DNA of 64,000 nucleotides from Hyphomicrobiales bacterium (GTDB taxonomy: Bacteria; Pseudomonadota; Alphaproteobacteria; Rhizobiales; Rhizobiaceae), in the NCBI GenBank assembly GCA_900472575.1, contig UCIV01000043.1, forward strand, positions 1 to 64,000, given 5' to 3'. The stretch's first letter is position 1; every line of letters begins with the position of its first letter. Made by a program: the position numbers and the translations under genes. The notes beneath the pieces are model-generated. The model did no database searches. It saw nothing but the letters and a program-made list of their open reading frames with translations, and was not told where the DNA came from. Of this stretch, positions 18,308 through 26,141 are shown piece by piece.

Positions 18308-19029
18308 AGTTCGCTACCGAAAATGTTGCCCATATCGCCGACGAATATGTGCTTGGCCTGCTGAGCGAAACAGACGTTGCGGAGGTGGAAGATGAGATCG
18401 AGCGTAATATCACGCTCGCCACCGCCGTTGCGGAAGCGCGCGAGCGATTTCTGCCACTCGATACCAATGTCGATCCGGCTGCCGTGTCTCCTGTTCTGTG
18501 GCAAGCCATCGAGGCCCGGCTGCCAGAACAGGCCACGTTGGAGGCGCCGTCCATCGCTTCCGTGTCGCCGAGAGTTCCAACAGCGGGTAATGACAATGTT
18601 CGCTCCGGTTGGCGGTCGACGGCCCTTTCAGCGATCGCCGCCTCTCTGATCCTTGCTGTGGGTCTGGTGTGGAGTGTGACTCGGTCCATGGAGCCGCTGG
18701 TCGTGGCGGTGCTTCTCAACGAGGCCGGTGAGGTTCAGGCAGTGGTCGAGGACTTTGGCAACGATACTGCAAGCATCCGGCTTCTGGCGGATTTCAGTGT
18801 GCCCGAGGACAAGACGATGCAGGTTTGGACGCTTCCTTCCCGCGAGATGGGGCCGATGTCGCTCGGCCTTCTGGAAGAGGCTCATTCCGCACGGCTGAGC
18901 GGATCGACGCTGCCGAAACCGCAGGATGCGCAACTTTACGAAATCACGCTGGAACAGGCCGGGGGATCACCGACCGGGCGGCCGACCGGGCCGATCCTAG
19001 CCAAGGGGTTTGCCAAGCTGGCGCGTTGA
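18304..19029 (+). CDS. RskA-type anti-sigma factor
   Basis: A 241-residue membrane protein. The N-terminal cytoplasmic part (HIADEYVLGLLSETDVAEVE) has the short helical layout of the sigma-binding region of anti-sigma K/RskA proteins. One membrane span lies near residues 105-125 (LSAIAASLILAVGLVWSV), and the periplasmic C-terminal part is an RskA-like beta domain (KTMQVWTLP, LSGSTLPKP, YEITLEQAGGSPTGRPTG). No HxxxCxxC zinc motif is present, which agrees with the RskA class. It overlaps the sigma gene by ATGA, so the two are made in a fixed ratio. It should hold the sigma factor inactive until an envelope signal triggers release. Confidence 0.87.
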   Translation: MKFATENVAHIADEYVLGLLSETDVAEVEDEIERNITLATAVAEARERFLPLDTNVDPAAVSPVLWQAIEARLPEQATLEAPSIASVSPRVPTAGNDNVRSGWRSTALSAIAASLILAVGLVWSVTRSMEPLVVAVLLNEAGEVQAVVEDFGNDTASIRLLADFSVPEDKTMQVWTLPSREMGPMSLGLLEEAHSARLSGSTLPKPQDAQLYEITLEQAGGSPTGRPTGPILAKGFAKLAR

Positions 19030-19131
19030 CACCGTGCTGCCGGAAAGGCGCAACCCCTGCCTTGGGATAATTGCGTGAACGATTTGCCCGACTATTCTCC
19101 GCCTTGCGGGGAAGTCAGCCGGGAGGATCGC

Positions 19132-20049
19132 ATGGCCGAAATCGCGCAATCGACATCCCGCCCAACCGGGATTGCGACAAGCCTGACCTGCCGGGACGGC
19201 GTGATACTGAACGGTCATATCTGGCCAGCGCGAGGAAGGCCCATCGCTCGCGTGATCATCAACGCCGCCACTGGCGTGCTTGCCCGTTATTATCACTATT
19301 ACGCGGACTTCCTTGCCGGCGAAGGGTTCGATGTATTGACCTATGACTATCGCGGCATCGGTCTGTCGCGGCCGGAAACCCTGCGCGGCTGCGGGTATCG
19401 CTGGCGGGACTGGGGCGAGCAGGATTTCGATGCGGCGCTGCGGTTCATGACCAAAAGAGCGCCGGAACTTCCGTTGATGGTAGTGGGGCACAGTATCGGT
19501 GGTTACCTGCCGGGGCTTTCTACCGAAGCGCACCGGATAGACCGGATGCTGACGATGGGGGCGCAATATGCCTGGTGGGGAGATTATGCGGCAGGGCATC
19601 GATCGAGGTTGTTCTGGCGCTGGCACATGGTGATGCCTGCCTTGACCGCGATCTACGGGTATTTTCCCGGCAGGAAGCTTGGCTGGCTGGAAGATCTTCC
19701 GGTTGGTGTCGCCAATGAATGGAGCTTTCGCGGGCCGCGAATGGAGCGGACGCATCCGAAGCATGAACGCGAGGCTGTGCTTTCGCGATTTGCCGCCGTC
19801 ACGGCGCCGATCCTGGCGATCTGCGTGACCGATGATGATATCGGTTCGGCCGCGGCGATCCGGCGGACGCTTTCCTACTATTGCAATGCCGAGCGGATCG
19901 AAGCCAGTCTATCGCCATTGCATTACGGGCTCGATGCAATCGGGCATTTCAGCCTTTTCCACTCCCGCCATGCCGGCGGTTTCTGGAAGGATACGCTCTC
20001 GTGGCTGAAGGATGGAGTGAACCCCTTTGGGAGCAGCACTTCGGTTTGA
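19132..20049 (+). CDS. Alpha/beta hydrolase family protein
   Basis: A 305-residue alpha/beta hydrolase of the COG4757 type. The nucleophile elbow is GHSIGG, the oxyanion/early strand region reads VIINAATGVLARYY followed by DVLTYDYRGIGLS, and the likely catalytic His lies near the end in IGHFSLFHSRH, preceded by an Asp in the CVTDDDIG segment. I prefer the ATG at 19132 because GGGAGGA precedes it; an upstream in-frame GTG at 19075 is possible. The substrate is unknown: members of this group are esterases or lipases of uncharacterised specificity. It follows the anti-sigma gene by about 100 bases and may be a separate transcript. Confidence 0.83.
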   Translation: MAEIAQSTSRPTGIATSLTCRDGVILNGHIWPARGRPIARVIINAATGVLARYYHYYADFLAGEGFDVLTYDYRGIGLSRPETLRGCGYRWRDWGEQDFDAALRFMTKRAPELPLMVVGHSIGGYLPGLSTEAHRIDRMLTMGAQYAWWGDYAAGHRSRLFWRWHMVMPALTAIYGYFPGRKLGWLEDLPVGVANEWSFRGPRMERTHPKHEREAVLSRFAAVTAPILAICVTDDDIGSAAAIRRTLSYYCNAERIEASLSPLHYGLDAIGHFSLFHSRHAGGFWKDTLSWLKDGVNPFGSSTSV

Positions 20050-20124
20050 GACAGGTCAATGTGCGACAATGCGCCGGTGCGAAGATGATCTTGACCAGGG
20101 AGGTCACTCAAGGAGGTCAATAAA

Positions 20125-20562
20125 ATGTTCAAACATATCCTCATCCCCACCGATGGTTCGCCGCTATCGACGCAGGCACTCGAAAAGGCGCTCGATTTCG
20201 CACGCGAAAGCGGCGCTCAGGTAACGGTGCTGGCGGTGATAGAACCGCTGCAGGTCTTTACCGTCTATCCCGTCGGCATGGATATCGCCTATGCCGAATA
20301 CGAGCAGCGCGCGAACGAACAGGCAGACGGCATTCTGGCCGATGCGAAAGCGGCCGCCGCACAGCGCGATCTGACCTGCGAAGCGATAAAGCTCCAGAGC
20401 GTCGATCCGGCCGGCTGCATCGTCAAGACAGCAGAAAAATATGGCTGCGACGCGATCGTGATGGCATCGCACGGACGTTCAGGCTTCAAGGCATTCATGC
20501 TCGGTAGCGTGACGATGAAGGTGCTTGCCGGATCGAAACTGCCGGTGCTTGTTTACAGGTAA
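20125..20562 (+). CDS. Universal stress protein (UspA family)
   Basis: A 145-residue single-domain Usp protein. The N-terminal strand ILIPTDGSPLS contains the conserved Asp, and the C-terminal nucleotide-binding motif reads ASHGRSGFKAFMLGSVTMKV, matching the G-2x-G-9x-G(S/T) pattern of ATP-binding Usp proteins. An excellent ribosome site (CAAGGAGG) precedes the ATG. Expression during stress or stationary phase is expected from the family. The last 10 bases overlap the end of the convergent small membrane-protein gene at 20553-20936. Confidence 0.93.
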   Translation: MFKHILIPTDGSPLSTQALEKALDFARESGAQVTVLAVIEPLQVFTVYPVGMDIAYAEYEQRANEQADGILADAKAAAAQRDLTCEAIKLQSVDPAGCIVKTAEKYGCDAIVMASHGRSGFKAFMLGSVTMKVLAGSKLPVLVYR

Positions 20563-20936
20563 GAGAACAGACGTTCGGCTACATCCAGCGGCAAGAAAAG
20601 AATGATAGTGGAGGTTCCGCTGTCATCAAATCGACAGTCGGTTATGGCGACGCTCACATATTGGAGCGCACCTCCCTCAAGATAGCCAGCGTGGACATGC
20701 CGACCGTCGTTGCATTCCAAACTGAACTCGGCTTCTCCATCCTCGGCGCGGATGACAGTCCATGTCCGCCCGCTGCCGGGTGGGAGCTGGAGGAGGCTGT
20801 CCCATACCGATAGCCGGCCACCCAAGAAATTTTCTCGGTCGACCCGCAGGATGATCAGATTGGACCGATATCCGACTGCAGCGATCAACACTAGAACCGC
20901 ACAGAGGACGGCCACTACCTTCGCCGTTTGATTCAT
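20553..20936 (-). CDS. Small membrane-anchored hypothetical protein
   Basis: A 127-residue protein that I do not recognise. Residues 5-24 (AKVVAVLCAVLVLIAAVGY) form a signal anchor or signal peptide; the rest is predicted extracytoplasmic, with two Cys (in SLECNDG and ITDCRFDD) that could form a disulfide. The ATG lies one base after the pdeM stop codon (TGATATG), indicating translational coupling, which is the main reason to believe it. It ends 10 bases inside the convergent Usp gene. A function in the DNA-damage module is not implied by the sequence. Confidence 0.55.
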   Translation of the reverse strand: MNQTAKVVAVLCAVLVLIAAVGYRSNLIILRVDRENFLGGRLSVWDSLLQLPPGSGRTWTVIRAEDGEAEFSLECNDGRHVHAGYLEGGALQYVSVAITDCRFDDSGTSTIILFLPLDVAERLFSYL

Positions 20937-20937
20937 A

Positions 20938-21666
20938 TCAGCCCATCAGGCTGCCGTAGCGCACCGAATAGATGCGATCGCGGCCGAGGAGATGGGCGAC
21001 AAGCGTTTCCTGCTTGAACAGGCCCTGCATGGCCCGATGGCGGAGATCGAGGCCGCCGGTGAGAACGCCGAAGGCCGGCATGAGCAGGCGGTGGCCGTCG
21101 CTGGCGAAACACGGGCGACGAACCGACTTTTCGCGGCGCCGGACGGTAGCAGCGGGGTGGAGGTGCCCGGCAATCTCGCCCTTTGCCGAAATCAGGCGGG
21201 GTTCGTGGCGAAAAACCAGCCCCCCATAAAGAAGTTCGTCGCTCGATATGCCCGGCAGGTCGGTGGTTCCGTCGGGATCGTGATTGCCGTTGATCCAGAT
21301 CCAGTCGCGGCCGCGCGCCATGTCCGTGATCATTTTTCTCAGGTCCGCCGGCAGGTGTTCGGAGCCGCTGCGATCATGGAAATTGTCGCCGAGCGAGACG
21401 ACGAGTTTCGGCTCATAGCGGGCAATAACGGCGTTGAGGATATTAAGCGTGGCGATCGTGTCATAGGGCGGCAGCATCATGCCGCGGCGGGCGAAGGCCG
21501 CGCCCTTTTCCAGATGCAGGTCGGAGACGACGAGGGTCTGCGTTTCCGGCAGGTAAAGGCCGCCCAGCGGATCGCAGACGGCGGCGATGCCGTGGACAAG
21601 GATTTCCTCGGCGCCGGTGGGTTGGCCTGTCACGATGGTGCGGGGGCTAAGCCCGAGGCGGTGCAT
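20938..21666 (-). CDS. pdeM: Ligase-associated DNA damage response endonuclease PdeM
   Basis: A 242-residue calcineurin-like metallophosphoesterase. The metal-binding motifs are complete and in order: SDLHLEKG, GDNFHD, GNHD and GHLHP. It matches PdeM, the nuclease of the bacterial ligase-associated repair module, normally encoded next to a DEXH helicase as it is here. I start it at the ATG at 21666; a TTG three bases earlier is also possible. AGGAAAG lies upstream. The other two members of the module (an ATP-dependent DNA ligase and an MBL-fold exonuclease) are not in this window. Confidence 0.88.
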   Translation of the reverse strand: MHRLGLSPRTIVTGQPTGAEEILVHGIAAVCDPLGGLYLPETQTLVVSDLHLEKGAAFARRGMMLPPYDTIATLNILNAVIARYEPKLVVSLGDNFHDRSGSEHLPADLRKMITDMARGRDWIWINGNHDPDGTTDLPGISSDELLYGGLVFRHEPRLISAKGEIAGHLHPAATVRRREKSVRRPCFASDGHRLLMPAFGVLTGGLDLRHRAMQGLFKQETLVAHLLGRDRIYSVRYGSLMG

Positions 21667-21705
21667 CAAGGTCGTTTCGTCTTTCCTGTCAATGTCGAGG
21701 GCTGC

Positions 21706-21850
21706 CCCTCACCCGCCCTGCCGGGCACCTTCTCCCCGTACTGACGGGGAGAATGAGACTTGTGGCACCCGTACAGCCCCGATCCGCTACACCGAGCAGG
21801 GCAAGTCCCCTCGCCCCGCTTGCGGGGAGAGGGTTAGGGTGAGGGGCGAT
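21706..21850. repeat. Composite rhizobial intergenic repeat between lhr and pdeM
   Basis: Two palindromic modules: TTCTCCCCGT (21730-21739) with ACGGGGAGAA (21744-21753), and CCCCGC (21814-21819) with GCGGGG (21822-21827), bordered by CCCTCACCC-type sequence on both sides. It resembles a widespread rhizobial element. Its left border supplies the last codons (Arg-Pro-Ser-Pro) and the stop of the upstream helicase gene. Confidence 0.7.
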
Positions 21851-24395
21851 CGCCAACCGAAACGGTGGACAATCCAGCCTCCGCAATCAATTCATCCGCC
21901 GCCTCCTGCAGCACCGCATCCTGCGCCTCGCCCGGTACCTGCTCCTTGCCGATCTCCAGCATGATCGGCACCGCCAGGGGCGAGACGCGATCGAGGTCAC
22001 GGTGGGTGATGTGGCCCTTGATTCGGGACAGCATATCGCCGAGACGACCGATATCCAGAAGCCCGGAAGCGGCATCGCGGCGTGTCGCCTCCAAAAGCAC
22101 GTGGTCCGGCTCGTGGGAGCGCAGCACATCGTAGATCAGGTCGGTCGAGACCGTGACCTGACGGCCGGTCTTTTCCTTGCCCGGATGACGACGTTCGATC
22201 AAACCGGAAATCACGGCGCAATTGCGGAACGTGCGCTTGAGCATATAACTTTCGTCGAGCCAGGCTTCGAGATCGTCTCCCAACATGTCCTCATCGAAGA
22301 GGTCGGAGAGGCTCAGGGAGCCATCGGCGATCATCGCGCCGAGATCGTTCAAGCCCCAGATGGCGAGCGAATAATCGGTGGCGACGAAGCCGAGCGGGCG
22401 GGCGCCGAGACGTTCGAGACGGCGAGTGAGCAGCATTCCGAGCGTCTGGTGCGCCAGGCGGCCTTCGAAACAATAGGCAATCATGAAGAAGCGTTTTCCG
22501 CGCGGAAAGGTCTCGATCAGCAACTCGTCCTGCTTTGGCAACATCGAGCGTTCGAGCTGGATATTCAGCCAGTCGCGGACCTGATCGGGCAGGTTTGCGC
22601 GGCGTTCGGGTTCGGCGAGCATCGCGCGGACCTGGTCTGCCAGATAGGTGGTGAGCGGAAACTTGCCGCCGGCATAGGCGGGGACTTTCGGGTCCAGCGA
22701 ATGAGCGTTGGAGACGAGGCATTCGTTTTCGCGGATGCCTTCGAAGCGCAGTACCTTGCCGGCGAACAGGAAGGTGTCGCCCTGGACGAGCTGTTCGAGA
22801 AAATATTCCTCGACCTTGCCGAGCGACATGCCGCCGCGGCCGAGCGTGCCTTTGGCATTGCGCTTGACGAGACGGACATTGAGTTCGGCGGCTTCGACGA
22901 TCGTGCCGAGGTTCATGCGGTATTGCTGGGCGATCTGCGGGTTGGAAACGCGCCAGCGGCCGTCCTCCTGTTTGCGGATCTTGGCGTAACGTTCGTAAGA
23001 TCGCAGCGCATAACCGCCGGTGGCGACGAAATCGACGATGCGTTCGAACGTTTCCCAGGAGAGGCCGGCATAGGGCAAGGCGGAGGTGATCTCGTCATAG
23101 AGTTCGACCGGATCGAAGGGTTCGGCGCAGGCCATGCCCAGAACATGCTGGGCGAGAACATCGAGCGCGCCCTCGCCTACCGGCGGTGTATCCTGCGCGC
23201 CGAGATAATTGGCGTCGAGAGCGGCCTGGCATTCCATGACTTCGAACCGGTTGGCGGGGACGAGGATCGCCTTCGACGGTTCGTCCATACGGTGGTTGGC
23301 GCGGCCGATGCGCTGGGCAAGACGCGAGGCGCCCTTGGGCGCGCCGACATGGACGACGAGATCGATATCGCCCCAGTCCAGCCCCATGTCGAGCGTCGAG
23401 GTGGCGACGACGGCGCGCAATCTGTTGTCGGCCATCGCCGCCTCCACCTTGCGGCGCTGGCCGGCATCGAGCGAGCCGTGGTGGAGGGCGATCGGCAGAT
23501 TGTCCTCGTTGATGGTCCAGAGCGACTGGAAGAGAAGTTCCGCCTGGAAGCGGGTGTTGACGAAGATCAGCGTGGTCGTATGGCGCCTGATCTCCTCGTA
23601 GACCTCCGGGATGGCATAGGTGGAGACGTGGCCTGACCAGGGGATGCGGGTCTCGGTGCCCAGAATGGTGATGTCGGGGGCAGCACCGCCTGTGACATGA
23701 ACCAGGCCTGCCGGAGGCGCCGGGTTTTCGCCTTGAGGAACGAGCCAGCGTTGCAGGTCCATCGGATCGGCGACAGTGGCGGAAAGCCCGATTGTCTGCA
23801 TTTTTGGCGCATGCTTGCGCAGGCGTGCGAGGCCGAGTGAGAGGAGATGACCGCGCTTGGATGTGACGAGCGAATGCAGTTCGTCGAGGACGACGTATTT
23901 TAGATCCTTGAAGAAACGCCCGGCTTCCTTATTGGCGAGCAGAAGCGCTACCTGTTCCGGAGTGGTGAGAAGGATATCGGGCGGGGTGAGCTTCTGGCGC
24001 TGGCGCTTGGATTGCGGCGTATCGCCGGTGCGGTTTTCGACCGTGACGGCGAGGCCCATCTCGGTGACGGGCTTCATCAGGTTGCGCTCGATATCGACAG
24101 TCAGCGCCTTCAAGGGCGAGATGTAGAGCGTGTGGATGCCGGTGAAGGCGGAACCGGGCGGGATCTTTCCGCGGGTGACGAGATCGGTGAGCGCAGGCAG
24201 GAAACCGGCAAGCGTCTTGCCGGCACCGGTTGGCGCGATCAACAGCATGTTCTCGCCGCCTTGAGCGCGGGCGAGCAGCTCCAGCTGGTGAGCGCGCGGC
24301 TGCCAGCCCTTTTCACCGAACCATTTGAGGAAAGGCGTGGGCAGGGTGGCGGCCTGATTGCCGGAGGGGTTGGTTTCGACGAGATCCACGCTCAA
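21834..24395 (-). CDS. lhr: Ligase-associated DNA damage response DEXH-box helicase (Lhr core)
   Basis: An 853-residue superfamily 2 helicase. Motif I is APTGAGKT, motif II is DELH (in VVLDELHSLVTSKRG), motif III includes LSATV, and motifs V/VI are in STLDMGLDWGDIDLVVHVGA and QRIGRANHRMD. The C-terminal part is the Lhr winged-helix and DUF4145-like region (residues from about 440). This is the short Lhr (Lhr-Core) that travels with PdeM and an ATP-dependent ligase in a DNA-repair module. The start is a TTG at 24395 with GGAAGG upstream; a GTG two codons later is the alternative. The last residues (RPSP) are encoded by the intergenic repeat, so the C-terminus has probably been altered by repeat insertion. 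Confidence 0.9.
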   Translation of the reverse strand: MSVDLVETNPSGNQAATLPTPFLKWFGEKGWQPRAHQLELLARAQGGENMLLIAPTGAGKTLAGFLPALTDLVTRGKIPPGSAFTGIHTLYISPLKALTVDIERNLMKPVTEMGLAVTVENRTGDTPQSKRQRQKLTPPDILLTTPEQVALLLANKEAGRFFKDLKYVVLDELHSLVTSKRGHLLSLGLARLRKHAPKMQTIGLSATVADPMDLQRWLVPQGENPAPPAGLVHVTGGAAPDITILGTETRIPWSGHVSTYAIPEVYEEIRRHTTTLIFVNTRFQAELLFQSLWTINEDNLPIALHHGSLDAGQRRKVEAAMADNRLRAVVATSTLDMGLDWGDIDLVVHVGAPKGASRLAQRIGRANHRMDEPSKAILVPANRFEVMECQAALDANYLGAQDTPPVGEGALDVLAQHVLGMACAEPFDPVELYDEITSALPYAGLSWETFERIVDFVATGGYALRSYERYAKIRKQEDGRWRVSNPQIAQQYRMNLGTIVEAAELNVRLVKRNAKGTLGRGGMSLGKVEEYFLEQLVQGDTFLFAGKVLRFEGIRENECLVSNAHSLDPKVPAYAGGKFPLTTYLADQVRAMLAEPERRANLPDQVRDWLNIQLERSMLPKQDELLIETFPRGKRFFMIAYCFEGRLAHQTLGMLLTRRLERLGARPLGFVATDYSLAIWGLNDLGAMIADGSLSLSDLFDEDMLGDDLEAWLDESYMLKRTFRNCAVISGLIERRHPGKEKTGRQVTVSTDLIYDVLRSHEPDHVLLEATRRDAASGLLDIGRLGDMLSRIKGHITHRDLDRVSPLAVPIMLEIGKEQVPGEAQDAVLQEAADELIAEAGLSTVSVGDRPSP

Positions 24396-24445
24396 AAGAT
24401 AAGCCTTCCGACGCCAAAAAGAAGGCCTCTTGACTCGCGGCCAAT

Positions 24446-24472
24446 AATCATGGATAAATTTTATCCGTGATT
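24446..24472. promoter_or_regulatory. 27-bp palindromic operator candidate for the Rrf2 regulator
   Basis: AATCATGGATAAA (24446-24458) pairs with TTTATCCGTGATT (24460-24472) around one central T; 12 of 13 positions match. It ends 11 bases before the rrf2-type ATG, an ideal place for autorepression. Dimeric Rrf2 regulators bind palindromes of this size. Confidence 0.65.
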
Positions 24473-24483
24473 AGGAGACGGAA

Positions 24484-24987
24484 ATGAAACTGAGTGACGG
24501 CGTCGAACAGGCAATCCACTGTGTGGGCATGCTCTCTAGCCTTTCGGAAGGCGGGGTTTTGTCTGCGGCGGCACTTGCCGAGTTTCACGGCGTTTCGACG
24601 AGTTATCTTCTGAAGCACCTGCAGGCGCTTTCGGGTGCCGGTATCGTTGCCACCGTGCCCGGCCCGAAAGGCGGCTATCGGCTGGCGCAAACACCGGACC
24701 GGATAACCCTGCTCGACATCGTGCTGGCCGTGGAAGGGCCGGCACCGGCCTTTCGCTGCGCGGAAATCCGCCAGCGCGGACCGAACCCGCTGCCGGGGCG
24801 GTATTTTACCAAACCCTGTGGAATCAATGCGGCGATGCTGAAGGCCGAAAAGGCCTATCGCGCCGAACTCGCCAAGGTGACGGTGGCATCGATCCTTGCG
24901 GAGCTTGCAGCAGACGATGACGGCGGGATCGCCGCCCGCGGCTGCGCCTTCATGGAACTGAACGAACGCAAATCGGCCCGTGGATAG
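24484..24987 (+). CDS. Rrf2 family transcriptional regulator
   Basis: A 167-residue Rrf2 protein. The winged helix-turn-helix spans LSAAALAEFHGVSTSYLLKHLQALSGAGIVATVPGPKGGYRL, with the family hallmark GPKGGY. The usual IscR/NsrR three-Cys cluster is not conserved: Cys residues occur only in FRCAEI, KPCGIN and RGCAFM, so Fe-S binding is uncertain. GGAGACGG precedes the ATG. The AhpD-like gene 36 bases downstream is almost certainly co-transcribed and the likely target; the 27-bp palindrome just upstream is the likely operator. The signal may be peroxide or another redox cue. Confidence 0.9.
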   Translation: MKLSDGVEQAIHCVGMLSSLSEGGVLSAAALAEFHGVSTSYLLKHLQALSGAGIVATVPGPKGGYRLAQTPDRITLLDIVLAVEGPAPAFRCAEIRQRGPNPLPGRYFTKPCGINAAMLKAEKAYRAELAKVTVASILAELAADDDGGIAARGCAFMELNERKSARG

Positions 24988-25023
24988 GGCCATTAATTCC
25001 CCCCGCCGTCAAAGGAGACGACC

Positions 25024-25485
25024 ATGCATCCGCGTTTCAATCCCTTCAAAGCCAGCCAGGAAGCCTACAAAGCCGTGATGGCGCTGGAAGACTATGTGCA
25101 GAAATCCGGCTTGGAGCGCCGCTTCATTCACCTGATCAAGCTTCGCGCCTCGATCATCAACGGCTGCGCCTTCTGCGTCGATATGCATGTGAAGGAAAGC
25201 CGTCATGACGGGCTTTCCGAACAGTGGATCAACCTGATGAGCGTGTGGTGGGAATCGCCCGTCTATGACGAGCGCGAACGCGCCCTGCTCGGCTGGGTCG
25301 ACTCGGTCACGAAGATTGCCGAGACCGGCATTCCTGACAGTGCTTATGAACCGCTCAAGGATCATTTTACCGAAGAAGAGATGGTCAAGATCACGGTTGC
25401 GATCGGCGCGATCAATATCTGGAACCGGTTGGCCGTCGGCTTCCGCTCGCAGCATCCGGTCGACAAGGTTGCGAACGCCACCTGA
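25024..25485 (+). CDS. Carboxymuconolactone decarboxylase/AhpD-like protein
   Basis: A 153-residue protein of the carboxymuconolactone decarboxylase family. The redox-active CxxC and proton-relay His lie in NGCAFCVDMHVKES, which places it in the AhpD alkylhydroperoxidase-like group rather than with true decarboxylases. It probably reduces peroxides or takes part in thiol-based detoxification. A strong ribosome site (AAAGGAGACG) precedes the ATG. It forms an operon with the Rrf2 regulator. Confidence 0.9.
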   Translation: MHPRFNPFKASQEAYKAVMALEDYVQKSGLERRFIHLIKLRASIINGCAFCVDMHVKESRHDGLSEQWINLMSVWWESPVYDERERALLGWVDSVTKIAETGIPDSAYEPLKDHFTEEEMVKITVAIGAINIWNRLAVGFRSQHPVDKVANAT

Positions 25486-25495
25486 ACGGCCTGGA

Positions 25496-26140
25496 TTAGC
25501 GGACGATATATCTGTCGGTGCGGTGGTTGATGGCGAGCGTCAGGTTCAGCGTCACCGCCGCAACGATGGAGCAGGCAATGACGAACGGGCTGGCAACAAA
25601 GAAGGACAGGAAGAGCACGACGCAATCCAGCCCCAGTTGTACGAAGCCGGCGCGCCAGCCAAACCTGTCCTGCAGATAGAGCGCCAGAATGCCGAAACCG
25701 CCGAGCGAAGCGCGGTGACGGAAAAGGACCAGCATGCCGCAGCCGATCAGAAGACCGCCGAAGAGGGCTGCGGTAATCGGGTCTATGCTGTCGAAGGTAA
25801 TAAGTTTCGGCAGGATGCCGGTGAGCACGGACGTGAGCGCGACAGCGGCGAAAGTTTTAACCGTAAAGACGAGGCCGAGACGCTTATAAGCCAGCCAGTA
25901 GAAGGGCAGGTTCAGCACGAAGAAGGCGGTACCGAAGCTGACATCGACCGAATAGCGCAAGAGGAAACCGAGACCGGCCGTGCCGCCGATCAACAGGTGG
26001 GCTGCCGCAAGCATGGTGACGCCGAGGGCTGCTAGCATGGAGCCGGCAACGACGCCCTGAATATCCTCGATGATCGAGTGCTTTTCTGTCGACGAGGCCC
26101 AGAAGCCGATCGGGCTTTTCTTGTCCGCCGCGTCCGCCAT
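25496..26140 (-). CDS. YitT family membrane protein (second of pair)
   Basis: A 214-residue polytopic membrane protein of the YitT family. Its body closely parallels the upstream neighbour: both have a HxxxEDxQG segment before the first membrane span, GTAGLGFLLRYSVDVSFG-type and LYRHRASLGG-like segments (here LFRHRASLGGFGILALYLQD), and the C-terminal RTDRYIVR. They are tandem paralogues, with the start only one base from the previous stop. Transport function is suspected for the family but unproven. The two may work as a heterodimer. Confidence 0.87.
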   Translation of the reverse strand: MADAADKKSPIGFWASSTEKHSIIEDIQGVVAGSMLAALGVTMLAAAHLLIGGTAGLGFLLRYSVDVSFGTAFFVLNLPFYWLAYKRLGLVFTVKTFAAVALTSVLTGILPKLITFDSIDPITAALFGGLLIGCGMLVLFRHRASLGGFGILALYLQDRFGWRAGFVQLGLDCVVLFLSFFVASPFVIACSIVAAVTLNLTLAINHRTDRYIVR

Positions 26141-26141
26141 G

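Noticed and set aside
22002-23636. A 544-codon open frame opposite the lhr helicase gene
   Set aside because: It is a shadow of the GC-rich coding strand. The minus-strand frame has all helicase motifs; this one has no recognisable domain and no start signal.
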